Below, piece by piece: positions 5,623-13,625 of a stretch of DNA of 17,290 bases. Within the stretch, counting starts at the first letter, position 1, and each line of letters begins with the position of its first letter. Made by a program: the position numbers and the translations under genes. The notes below the pieces were generated by a model. It did no database searches. It was not told where the DNA came from and saw only the letters and a list, made by a program, of their open reading frames with translations. Source of the stretch: Chloroflexota bacterium (lineage in GTDB: Bacteria > Chloroflexota > Limnocylindria > Limnocylindrales > CSP1-4); contig JAJYGO010000234.1 in the NCBI GenBank assembly GCA_021785115.1, forward strand, positions 1-17,290, read 5' to 3'.

Positions 5623-7593
5623 CTACCGGCCACCGAGCAGAAGGAACGCCACCACCATCGCGATGAGTCCCGCTGCGATCCCGAGCGCGTAGTTCTGCAC
5701 GCGGCCCGTGTGGATCCGCCGGAGGAACGATCCCGCGGCCGTGGCAGCCGCGCCGGCCCGGTTCACCGCCCCGTCGACCACGGCGCGGTCGAACCACCAG
5801 AGGCCGGCGGCGGCCCGCCCGCCCACCCGGATGAACACAAGGTCGTTCAACTCATCGAACCACCACTTGTTCACCGATGCCCAGTAGAGGAATCGCGCGA
5901 GGCGGGAGCCCCGCGAGACCGCGGCGACGCGATCGGGCGAGGCCGCGACGCGCAGGCCGAACACCGGGAGGTCGACGCCGAAGAGCCGCCACGCCAGCGC
6001 GATCCCGGCCACTGCGGTCGCCACGGACGCGACGACCAGTGCACCGTCGACCCCGACCAGCCGGTAGCCGAGTGCGACGCCACCGCCTGCCCCGGCCCCT
6101 GCATCGAAGACCGGCTGCAGCCAGCGGGCGAGGAGGCCATTGCCGGGTGGGAGCCCGACGACCATCCCGATCGCGAGGGTGCCGCCCGCCAGGAGGACCA
6201 GGGGGGCGGTCATCGTGCGCGGTGACTCATGGATCGCCGCCTCGACGGACGGCTCGCCACGGCTCCTGCCCCAGAACACCAGGCCCATGAGCCGGAACAT
6301 GTAGAAAGCCGTCAGGCCGGCGACGACGACGCCGACCCCCCAGACCCAGTAGAAGCCGCTCTTGAAGGCCTCGCCAAGGATCTCGTCCTTGGAGAAGAAG
6401 GGTGCGAGGGGAGGGATCCCCGCCATCGCGAGGGCGCCCAGGAGCATCGTGGCGTAGGTCACCGGGATGCGCGATGCAAGCCCCCCCATGCGGCGCATGT
6501 CCTGCTCATCGTGGACCGCGTGGATCACGGACCCCGCGCCAAGGAACAGCAGTCCCTTCGTGAACCCTTGGGCCAGCATGTGGAACACGGCCGCCGTCCA
6601 GGCGCCGACGCCGAGGGCGGCGAACATGTAGCCCAGCTGCGACAGGGTCGAGTACGCGAGGACGCGCTTGATGTCCGTCTGGGTCATGGCGACAGAGGCC
6701 GCCAGGATCGCCGTGAATGTGCCGACCGCCGCGACGACGACCATAGCGTCCGGGGCCGCGGCGAAGAGCCGGTTGGCGCGGGCAAGGAGGTAGACGCCGG
6801 CGTTGACCATCGTCGCGGCGTGGATGAGCGCCGACACCGGGGTCGGGCCCTCCATCGCGTCCGGTAGCCAGACGTGGAGCGGGAACTGGGCGCTCTTGCC
6901 CATCGCGCCGGCGAGCAGCAGCATGGCGACGATGGTCAGCGGGACGGGCAACACCGACTGGGTCCCCGCCAGCCGCGCGATCGCGTCGCGGATGTCGAGC
7001 GTCCCGGCGTCGACGAAGACCGCGAAGACCCCGAGCAGGAGGCCGACGTCGCCGACCCGGTTGACGATGAACGCCTTCTTCGCTGCCAGTGCGGCGGACT
7101 GGCGTTTGTACCAGAAGCCGATGAGCAGGTAGCTGGACAGGCCGACGAGCTCCCAGCCCGCGAACAGGAGCGCGAAGTTGCCCGCCAGCACCAGCAGGAG
7201 CATCGAGAACATGAACAGGTTGAGGTAGGCGTAGAACCGCCACCGCGCAGGGTCGCGGGCCATATATCCGATGGAGTACACGTGGACGAGCATCCCGACG
7301 GTCGTCACCACGAGGAGGAGCACGGCGGTGAGGCTGTCGACCGACAGGCTAACGTCGACCTGGAGCTGCCCGGCCGGGATCCACCGCCAGAGCGCGAACC
7401 GTAGGCCGTCCGGCCCGTATGCCCCCCCGAGCGCCCGGCCGATCACCGGCAGCGCCACAACCCAGGTGGCAACGGCGACGGCCACGGCGAACCGCCACGG
7501 CCGCGCCCGGAGCCGGCGGCCCGCGAGGCCGGTCAGGACGAAGCCCGCGAGGGGCAGCGCCAGGAGGAGCGAGACGGCGAGTTCATCGGGCAT
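5623..7593 (-). CDS. nuoL: NADH-quinone oxidoreductase subunit L (proton-pumping antiporter-like subunit)
   Basis: 656 residues, the usual NuoL length. Features in order: N-terminal helices, VHVYSIGYMARDP (103-115), GWELVGLSSYLLIGFWYKR (146-164, with the key Glu at 148), KKAFIVNRVGDVG (172-184), MGKSAQFPLHVWLPDAMEGPTPVSALIHAATMVNAG (about 231-266, with Lys 233), the second half with TDIKRVLAYSTLSQLGYM, and a C-terminal region containing NKWWFDELND and a final helix matching the lateral arm and last helix of NuoL. It should pump protons within complex I. No other nuo gene is in the window, so it is an orphan or separated copy. The DabB bicarbonate-transport relative is less likely because of the full-length C-terminus and the absence of a dabA partner. 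The ATG at 7593 is preceded by GGAG nine bases upstream. It converges with the fur-like gene. Confidence 0.9.
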   Translation of the reverse strand: MPDELAVSLLLALPLAGFVLTGLAGRRLRARPWRFAVAVAVATWVVALPVIGRALGGAYGPDGLRFALWRWIPAGQLQVDVSLSVDSLTAVLLLVVTTVGMLVHVYSIGYMARDPARWRFYAYLNLFMFSMLLLVLAGNFALLFAGWELVGLSSYLLIGFWYKRQSAALAAKKAFIVNRVGDVGLLLGVFAVFVDAGTLDIRDAIARLAGTQSVLPVPLTIVAMLLLAGAMGKSAQFPLHVWLPDAMEGPTPVSALIHAATMVNAGVYLLARANRLFAAAPDAMVVVAAVGTFTAILAASVAMTQTDIKRVLAYSTLSQLGYMFAALGVGAWTAAVFHMLAQGFTKGLLFLGAGSVIHAVHDEQDMRRMGGLASRIPVTYATMLLGALAMAGIPPLAPFFSKDEILGEAFKSGFYWVWGVGVVVAGLTAFYMFRLMGLVFWGRSRGEPSVEAAIHESPRTMTAPLVLLAGGTLAIGMVVGLPPGNGLLARWLQPVFDAGAGAGGGVALGYRLVGVDGALVVASVATAVAGIALAWRLFGVDLPVFGLRVAASPDRVAAVSRGSRLARFLYWASVNKWWFDELNDLVFIRVGGRAAAGLWWFDRAVVDGAVNRAGAAATAAGSFLRRIHTGRVQNYALGIAAGLIAMVVAFLLLGGR

Positions 7594-7738
7594 GCCTCAG
7601 GTCTCCACGATCAGTGGCGCGCTCGGCCGCAGGAGGGCGCGAAGCGAGCAACTAGCCGCTCGGCCTGAGTCGCAGCGCCGGTCGCGCGCTTCTGGTGGGC
7701 CGCGGAGCGGCGCGGCACGATCGGCGTCGGCGGTGCGC

Positions 7739-8941
7739 TCACGCGGCACATGTGGCCGTGCAGCGCACACAGTGGTACTGACCGGTGCGAGGCAGTGCGG
7801 CGGCCGCGCCCGGCGGACTGCCGTGGAGGTCGCAGGCGCATGCCACATCGCAGTGCGTGTCGAGCACGAACGGGGCGGCCCTCCCCGCGATCGCGTCGAT
7901 CGCGCGTTCCCGGACGCCTGTGCTGAGCCGCACAGCGAGTAGCGCCGTGCTGATCGAGGCCTCGGCGGCAACGGCGATCAGGCCTAGACGGCCGAGCGCA
8001 GGCGCAAGCGCCCGACGCAGGCGCGGATCGTGGTCGCTGAGCGACTTGACGGTGCCGGCGGCCCAATCCCCGACGACCTGGGCCGCAGCCATCCCAGACA
8101 GCAGCGCGTACGGGATGCCCTCGCCGAACATCGCGTCGGCTGCGGCCGCCGCGTCTCCCGCCAACACCACGCGGTCCGACGCCAGCCGGCCCGCGCGCAG
8201 CCCCATCGGGATCCAGTGACCGCGCACGCGGCCCGCGCCAACGTCGAGCCCGAGGCCAGCCGCGAGTCGAGCGAGTTCCTCGCGCAGCCGCCACTGCTCA
8301 GCGACGGCGTGCGACCCGACGCCGACACTGGCGTGGTCGCCCTTCGGGAAGTACCAGCCGTACCCGCCCCTCAGGCCGAAGGACAGCACGGCAGTGTCCT
8401 CGGCGACGGACGGGGAGAAGGGAAGGCCCGCCTCGAGGGCGAGCGCCAGCCGCCGCGGCCGCCCCCCGAGGCCGAGCCGTCGCGAGAGGGTGCTCGGCTC
8501 CCCGTCGGCGATGACAGCTGCGTCGACGGCGATCCGCCCCGAATCGGTCAAGACGACCACACCCTCCGCGATCTCCACGACGTCGCGAACCGGCGTGCCG
8601 TCCAGGATGTCGGCGCCCGCCGCGGCCGCGAGCTCGGCGAGGGCGAGGTCGAATCTCGACCGGTCGACCATGGCGATCGTGGCATCGGGAGCGTCGAGAC
8701 CGAACGGCCGCAGGTGCGGTCCGCGGAGCTCCACGCGGTGGACGCGGCGCTCGACGGCCGCGAGCGCGGCCGCCGGCACGAGCCGCTGCGACTTCGGGGT
8801 CAGCCCGCCTCCGCACAGCTTCGGGCGCGGGAGCCGCCGGGCCTCGATGAGGGTCACGTCGGCGCCGCGCTCGGCGAGGAGCCTGGCGGCCGTGCTCCCG
8901 GCGGGCCCCGCCCCGACCACCGCGACGCGCGGCCGTGTCAT
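7739..8941 (-). CDS. Geranylgeranyl-reductase-family FAD-dependent oxidoreductase
   Basis: 400 residues. An N-terminal FAD-binding Rossmann fold (VAVVGAGPAGSTAARLLAERG, 7-27; acidic end LIEARR) is followed by the family hallmark PRPKLCGGGLTPKS (38-51). The second FAD motif is VVLAGDAAAAADAMFGEGIPYALLSG. The family hydrogenates isoprenoid double bonds in chlorophyll side chains, archaeal-type lipids and menaquinone (MenJ). Menaquinone or polyprenyl reduction is the plausible role in this window, which has no chlorophyll genes. The C-terminus is unusual: six Cys between about 364 and 398 (CDVACAC, then HCVRCTATC) with three His, resembling a metal or cluster site. The ATG at 8941 is chosen because the Rossmann motif starts at once; AGGAG lies eleven bases upstream. 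An ATG at 9064 would add 41 residues without recognisable features. Confidence 0.82.
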   Translation of the reverse strand: MTRPRVAVVGAGPAGSTAARLLAERGADVTLIEARRLPRPKLCGGGLTPKSQRLVPAAALAAVERRVHRVELRGPHLRPFGLDAPDATIAMVDRSRFDLALAELAAAAGADILDGTPVRDVVEIAEGVVVLTDSGRIAVDAAVIADGEPSTLSRRLGLGGRPRRLALALEAGLPFSPSVAEDTAVLSFGLRGGYGWYFPKGDHASVGVGSHAVAEQWRLREELARLAAGLGLDVGAGRVRGHWIPMGLRAGRLASDRVVLAGDAAAAADAMFGEGIPYALLSGMAAAQVVGDWAAGTVKSLSDHDPRLRRALAPALGRLGLIAVAAEASISTALLAVRLSTGVRERAIDAIAGRAAPFVLDTHCDVACACDLHGSPPGAAAALPRTGQYHCVRCTATCAA

Positions 8942-9193
8942 CGGCTTGCCGGCTCCTGGGCGATCGCTGGGCGCAGTCGACTTCAGGACCAGCGACCGCC
9001 CGGCCCCGCAGCCGATCTCAGCGTCGGCGTGGTGGCTCGCAAACCGTGTCACGTTCGCCTCCATGCGTTGGCGTGGATGACGTCCGCGTGGTCAGGCGCC
9101 ACCCACGCGCTCAGCATCGTGCAGCCGGCTGAGGGGCGAGTGAACCGGTGCTGAGACCTGCTCGACCGACCCGATGCCGGGCGCTCGATCGTC

Positions 9194-9985
9194 TCAGGAC
9201 CCGGCATCGCCCGCCGGATCCGGCTCGCCGGCGAGCAGGTCCTCGATCAGGCCGGCAGGCGCCGGGCGGAGCCGGCCGGCGGGGTCCAGGAACGCCCCCC
9301 GCGCGTGATCGGCGGCGATGAGCGAACCGTCGGCGCTGCGGAGCTCGTGCAGCCACGTTCCGGACACGCGCCGGACGTCGACGAGCCGGCTCGACACGGC
9401 GAGGCGGTCGCCCTCCCGCGCGCCTGGTCCCAGGACGAGGCGATGGCCGACCACGAGGCTCACGAAGCCGGCGGCGTCCATCCGCTGGAGGGGCCAGCCT
9501 GCCACCTCGGCCGCCCGGAACACGGCGTGCTCGAACCACTGGAGGACCACCTGCGGGCGGAGCCGGCCGTCGGGGCCGAGGTGATACGTCCGGACCCGCT
9601 CGTCGTGGCGGAACCACCGCCCGCCGGCGCCCTCCGTGGGGGGGAGGTGCCGCTGGGAGTCGCCGTCCGGCCCGTCGTCCCAGGCGGCGCGGGCCGTCGC
9701 CGCAAGGTCGCCGCCCACCGCGAAGTCGACGCTCGTCTCGGTGACGCCGTCGCCGCCCGCCAGAGGCGCAACCGCGACGGAGAGCCGCGCGCCGAGGGGG
9801 ACCGGGGCCCGGTAGGAGATCTCGAACGCCACGAGCCGGGTCCCGGGCATGGCAGAGGAGTCGTGGGCCAGCCGGGCCAGCGCCACGTAGGCGGCGTTGT
9901 TGAGGTGGCCGTAGCGGTCGCAGTCGTCCCACCGCACCGGGGTCGTGATCGCGTGGCGCCCGGCGCCATGCACAGACGCACTCAT
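9194..9985 (-). CDS. Tandem-hotdog acyl thioesterase (4HBT / acyl-ACP thioesterase-like)
   Basis: 263 residues with two hotdog folds. The first (about 12-115) carries the YbgC/4HBT active-site pattern VRWDDCDRYGHLNNAAYVAL (17-36; Asp and the GHLNN turn). The second (about 128-240) has VRTYHLGPDGRLRPQVVLQWFEHAVFRAAE and a matching GHRLVLGPGAREGD strand pair, with a degenerate catalytic turn. This layout resembles FatA/FatB-like acyl-ACP thioesterases and double-hotdog acyl-CoA thioesterases, which hydrolyse acyl thioesters in the cytoplasm. The exact substrate is not shown. The ATG at 9985 has GGAG seven bases upstream. It lies 87 bases downstream of the cyclopropane synthase gene on the same strand, so a shared role in lipid tailoring is plausible. 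Confidence 0.75.
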   Translation of the reverse strand: MSASVHGAGRHAITTPVRWDDCDRYGHLNNAAYVALARLAHDSSAMPGTRLVAFEISYRAPVPLGARLSVAVAPLAGGDGVTETSVDFAVGGDLAATARAAWDDGPDGDSQRHLPPTEGAGGRWFRHDERVRTYHLGPDGRLRPQVVLQWFEHAVFRAAEVAGWPLQRMDAAGFVSLVVGHRLVLGPGAREGDRLAVSSRLVDVRRVSGTWLHELRSADGSLIAADHARGAFLDPAGRLRPAPAGLIEDLLAGEPDPAGDAGS

Positions 9986-10072
9986 GCCGCGGCTCCAGCG
10001 GGCTGGGGCGAGGACGCGACTGGCGCGTGCGGCCGATGCGGGCCCAGTCCCTGGCGCCCAGGCGGCCTCACC

Positions 10073-11395
10073 TCACCACCACGGCCGCAGCGGCCGCGTC
10101 GACGGCCCGCCCGGCGCGGGTCGCGCGAGGAGGATCTGGGCGACGTCGAGCGAGCCCTCCTCGAACCCACGCCGCGCGGCGGTCATGTACAGCCGCCAGG
10201 TGCGGAAGACCTCCTCGCCCGCAAGCGCGCGCGCCGCGCCCGCGTGGGACTCGAGGCGCTCGACCCATGCGGCGAGCGTGAGCGCATAGTGGGGCCGAAG
10301 GCTCTGGACGTCCACGAGCTCGAAGCCGCAGCGCCGGGCGACCGCGATCGCCTCCTCGACCGTGACCAGCTCTCCGTCCGGGAAGACGTAGCGGCCGAGG
10401 AACCCGCCGTCGCCGGGGCGCAGGCGTCGCAGCCAGCTGCGGCCCCTCGCGTCGGCGGTGGCGATGCCGTGGTTGAGGAACAGGCCTCCAGGGCGGAGCG
10501 CGGCGAACGCCGATCGGAAGTACGCCTCGAGGCGGTCGCGGCCCACGTGCTCGAACATGCCGACCGATGCCACGGCGTCGAACGAGCCCATCCGGCGGAG
10601 ATCGCGGTAGTCGCGGACGGCGACCACGGCCCGCGCCTCGAGCTGCCGCTGGCGGATCTGCTTCGCCGCCCAGTCAGCCTGCGCCGCGCTGAGCGTGATT
10701 CCGGTCGCCTCGGCGCCGTACCGCTCGGCCGCGTGGAACACGAGCGACCCCCACCCGCAGCCGATGTCGAGGAGCCTCGTCCCCGGCCCGAGCCGCAGCT
10801 TGCGACAGACGAGGTCGAGCTTGGCCTCCTGGGCGGCGTCGAGCGAGGTGTCGGGCGTCTCGAAGTATGCGCACGAGTAGACGAGTCTCGAGTCGAGCCA
10901 CGTCGCGTAGAACTCGTTGCCCACGTCGTAGTGGAAGCGGATCGCGGCCATGTCGCGCGCTCGCGAGTGCCGCCGACCGGTGAGCCACGCCCGGCGCTCG
11001 AGTACCGGAGCCGAGCCCGCGCCGCGACGCAGTTCGAGGCCCAGCCGAGCGATGCGGGGCGCCGCACCCGCGAGCACCTTCGCGTCGAGCGCGCGCCCGG
11101 CGTCGATGGCGGCCCCGAAGTCTCCTTCGATCTCGATGTCCCCACGGAGGTAGGCCTCGCCGAAGGCGTCGGCCGAAATCGGCCACAGGAGCCTGGCGAG
11201 AGCGTCGGGGCCGCCGACCACGACGTGCGCCCGTGCGCCCGGCTCGGCTCGCCCGTCGCCGGCCAGCCGCAGATCGACCGAGCGGTCCGCCGGGAGGGCG
11301 GGCCGGATCAGCGCGAGGGCCTCGCGGGCGGTGGCCGCGCGGCGGCGCTGCAGGTCGGCAGCTGAAGCCCCGCGGCCGTCCTCATCCGGCGTCAT
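10073..11395 (-). CDS. Cyclopropane-fatty-acyl-phospholipid synthase family methyltransferase
   Basis: 440 residues. An N-terminal lipid-binding domain (about 35-130) contains LLWPISADAFGEAYLRGDIEIEGDF. A SAM-dependent methyltransferase domain follows with VGNEFYATWL (158-167), YSCAYF (173-178, where the family has its catalytic-site Cys), LLDIGCGWGSL (208-218, the SAM loop) and SVGMFEHVG (the conserved Glu-His). The C-terminus YMTAARRGFEEGSLDVAQILLAR is typical of the family. The enzyme transfers a methylene group from SAM to the cis double bond of acyl chains in membrane phospholipids; some relatives make 10-methyl or other branched chains instead. The ATG at 11395 has GGAG nine bases upstream. 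A 249-base intergenic region precedes it and may hold its promoter. The thioesterase gene follows. Confidence 0.9.
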   Translation of the reverse strand: MTPDEDGRGASAADLQRRRAATAREALALIRPALPADRSVDLRLAGDGRAEPGARAHVVVGGPDALARLLWPISADAFGEAYLRGDIEIEGDFGAAIDAGRALDAKVLAGAAPRIARLGLELRRGAGSAPVLERRAWLTGRRHSRARDMAAIRFHYDVGNEFYATWLDSRLVYSCAYFETPDTSLDAAQEAKLDLVCRKLRLGPGTRLLDIGCGWGSLVFHAAERYGAEATGITLSAAQADWAAKQIRQRQLEARAVVAVRDYRDLRRMGSFDAVASVGMFEHVGRDRLEAYFRSAFAALRPGGLFLNHGIATADARGRSWLRRLRPGDGGFLGRYVFPDGELVTVEEAIAVARRCGFELVDVQSLRPHYALTLAAWVERLESHAGAARALAGEEVFRTWRLYMTAARRGFEEGSLDVAQILLARPAPGGPSTRPLRPWW

Positions 11396-11589
11396 TGCGG
11401 TTCACTCCGGTGTTGGTGCCGACGCTGGCCGACGGTGCATGGGCGGCGCAGGGCAGCGACCGAAACGTAGGCCGCTCAGCATCGCCCCAGTGCCGGGGTG
11501 CGTCGGACGAGGTGGGCGCTCCCCCTCCTCTTTCCTGAAACAGCCCGCTGCGCCCGCACAAGGTGGGCCGGTCCAATGAGCACAATGTG

Positions 11590-11599
11590 AGGTGCACCT
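11590..11599. repeat. Short perfect palindrome in the CFA synthase upstream region
   Basis: AGGTGCACCT is a ten-base perfect palindrome in the 249-base gap between the K+ transporter stop and the cyclopropane synthase start, 195 bases before the latter. The rest of the gap shows no clear -35/-10 pair, terminator or small gene. Its meaning is unknown and chance occurrence is possible. Confidence 0.25.
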
Positions 11600-11644
11600 G
11601 AGACCTGCCGATGCTCGGGACTGATCCGACGGCGTCGCTCCTGG

Positions 11645-13624
11645 TCATCTGTCGCGCCGATACGGGACCATGCTCACCACCGTGTTCGGGCGGCCGATCG
11701 GCGCCCGCCTGAGCCGGCCCGCGACCTGGTTGAACAGCACCTGGTCCCACCAGTGGCGGGGCACGAACTCGGGCAGCACGACGATCGTCAGCAGATCGGG
11801 GTCCGACGAGGACGCCTCGAGGTAGGCGACCAGGGGCTCGACGACCGCGCGGTAGGGCGACTCCACGATCACCAGGGCCACGCCGGGCATCTGTCGGGTG
11901 AATGTGTTGCGAAGTGCCGACCCGGCCTGGAGATCGTCTGTCACGTGGACGGCGATGACGTTCTCGGAGATGGACCGCCCGAAGGTCACGGCCTGGACGA
12001 CCGCCCGGTTCACCTCGGGCACAGGCACGATGACCCGCTCTTCGCGACGGGGCGGTCCGATCACGACGTCCGGGCGTACCGCCAGATCGGACGCCTGGAC
12101 CGAGTACTCCCTGCGGACTAGGAGCATCAGCCCGGCGAGTCCCGGGACCATGACCGCGACGAGCAGCGACTCGGGCGCCTTCGCGGCGGTGACAACGACC
12201 GCCACGACGCCCGTGAGCCCCGCGCCAACGCCGTTGACCGCCAGCCGGCGACGCCACGCGGGACCGCGCACAGCCAGCCAGTGCCGGACCATGCCGGCCT
12301 GGCTGATCGTGAAGGCCACGAACACGCCGACCGAGTAGAGCGGGATCAGGGCGGTGGTCCTCCCGCCGAAGACGATCACGAGCACCGACGCGACGGCCCC
12401 AAGCAGGAGGATGCCGACCGTGTACGCGAGGCGGTCGCCGCGGAAGGCGAAGTGGCGGGGCATGAGGCCGTCCCGGGCGAGGATCGCCGCGAGGCGCGGG
12501 AACGCGTTGAAGCTCGTGTTCGCGGCGAGGAAGAGGATCAATGCAGTGACGAGCTGGAACGCGTAGAAGCCTGGCGACTCCGTCCCGTAGACGGTTGCGG
12601 CCAGCTGCGCGACCACTGTTCCGCCGCCCGGGCCGCTCGGCGTGATGCCGTAGCGGTCCACCAGGAAGGTGATGCCGACGAACAGGACGCCCAGCAGCAC
12701 CGCCATCGCCGTGAGCGTCCGGGCGGCGTTCGTCGCCTCGGGCGGCTCGAAGGCCTGGACGCCGTTCGCGATCGCCTCGGTGCCGGTCAGGGCCACCGAC
12801 CCTGCGGCGAAGGCCCGCAGGAGCAGGATGGCGCCGACGGCCTCGAGAGGTCGCGGCCGGGGGGCCTGGGCCGCTCCGCCGCCATCCCCGAGCGCGACCC
12901 GCACCAGTCCGATCCCGATCATGAGGAGCGTGCCGCCGATGAAGAGGTAGGTCGGGATCGCGAAGATGTTGCCCGACTCGCGGACGCCGCGGAGGTTGGC
13001 GAGCGTGATGAGCGCGATCGCCGCGACGCCGATGGCCACGCGCCCGGGCTCGAGCGCGGGCACGGCCGATGTGATCTGCTCCACGGCCGACGACGTCGAG
13101 ACGGCCACGGTCATGACGTAGTCGACCAGCAGGGCTCCCGCGGCGACGATGGCGGCCCCGAGCCCGAAGTTCGCGCGCGCGACGGCGTACGCCCCGCCCC
13201 CGGAGGGGTAGGCGTGGCCGATCTGGCGGTAGCTTGTGGCCACGGCGGCGAGCAGGCCCGCGATTGCCAGCGCGATCCACAGGCTCGCCGAGAGGGCCGC
13301 CGCCCCCGCGACGATGAGGACGCGCAGGATCTCCTCGGTTGCGTAGGCGCTCGAGCTGATGGCGTCAGAGCTGAAGATCGCGAGCGCCTTCTTCTTGGAG
13401 AGCCGCTCCTCGGCCTCCTGCTCGCTCGTGAGGGGCGGGCCGATGAGGACCCTCCGCGCAAAGGCCCACAGCCGCCCACTGCTCGTTGTCGGTCGGCTGG
13501 CTTCGGGCTTGGCGCGCAGGACGCCGGGCGCCGTGTAGCGGAAGTATTGGGCCAGGGGACGGTCGACCCGCACGCGCCGGTCGGCCCGCCTGTGTCCTGC
13601 CCGCGGCGGCTCCTCAGCGCTCAC
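11645..13624 (-). CDS. kimA: KimA/YdaO-type potassium importer (APC superfamily)
   Basis: 659 residues. An APC-superfamily membrane core of about twelve helices covers roughly 75-525, followed by a cytoplasmic domain (about 525-659: RVIVPVPEVNRAVVQAV, then VIAVHVTDD). The KimA fingerprint is clear: LSKKKALAIFSSDAISSSAY (75-94) and LLVDYVMTVAVS (165-176), then LRGVRESGNIFAIPTYLF. D87/Y94 and D168/T172/S176 keep the spacing of the K+-site residues I recall from Bacillus KimA (D36/Y43 and D117/T121/S125). It should import K+ driven by the proton gradient. An N-terminal extension of about 50 residues precedes the core. The GTG at 13624 starts one base after the EamA stop, and no Shine-Dalgarno is seen. 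A -10-like TATAGT seven bases upstream suggests leaderless expression as an alternative to read-through. Confidence 0.85.
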   Translation of the reverse strand: MSAEEPPRAGHRRADRRVRVDRPLAQYFRYTAPGVLRAKPEASRPTTSSGRLWAFARRVLIGPPLTSEQEAEERLSKKKALAIFSSDAISSSAYATEEILRVLIVAGAAALSASLWIALAIAGLLAAVATSYRQIGHAYPSGGGAYAVARANFGLGAAIVAAGALLVDYVMTVAVSTSSAVEQITSAVPALEPGRVAIGVAAIALITLANLRGVRESGNIFAIPTYLFIGGTLLMIGIGLVRVALGDGGGAAQAPRPRPLEAVGAILLLRAFAAGSVALTGTEAIANGVQAFEPPEATNAARTLTAMAVLLGVLFVGITFLVDRYGITPSGPGGGTVVAQLAATVYGTESPGFYAFQLVTALILFLAANTSFNAFPRLAAILARDGLMPRHFAFRGDRLAYTVGILLLGAVASVLVIVFGGRTTALIPLYSVGVFVAFTISQAGMVRHWLAVRGPAWRRRLAVNGVGAGLTGVVAVVVTAAKAPESLLVAVMVPGLAGLMLLVRREYSVQASDLAVRPDVVIGPPRREERVIVPVPEVNRAVVQAVTFGRSISENVIAVHVTDDLQAGSALRNTFTRQMPGVALVIVESPYRAVVEPLVAYLEASSSDPDLLTIVVLPEFVPRHWWDQVLFNQVAGRLRRAPIGRPNTVVSMVPYRRDR

Positions 13625-13625
13625 G

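Noticed and set aside
8942..9193. Possible 41-residue N-terminal extension of the flavoprotein, from an ATG at 9064
   Set aside because: No Shine-Dalgarno precedes it and the Rossmann motif starts directly after the ATG at 8941; I see nothing else in this gap.
9305..11365. 686-codon open frame on the plus strand
   Set aside because: It is antisense to the clearly recognisable thioesterase and cyclopropane synthase genes and shows no domain pattern.
7600..11606. GAGACCTG octamer seen three times in intergenic DNA (near 7605, 9152 and 11601)
   Set aside because: Orientation and position relative to genes differ, and chance occurrence of an octamer in this length is not unlikely.
11382..13280. 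632-codon open frame on the minus strand
   Set aside because: It is a frame-shifted shadow of the KimA gene; its composition is Arg/Gly/Pro-rich with no helices or motifs.
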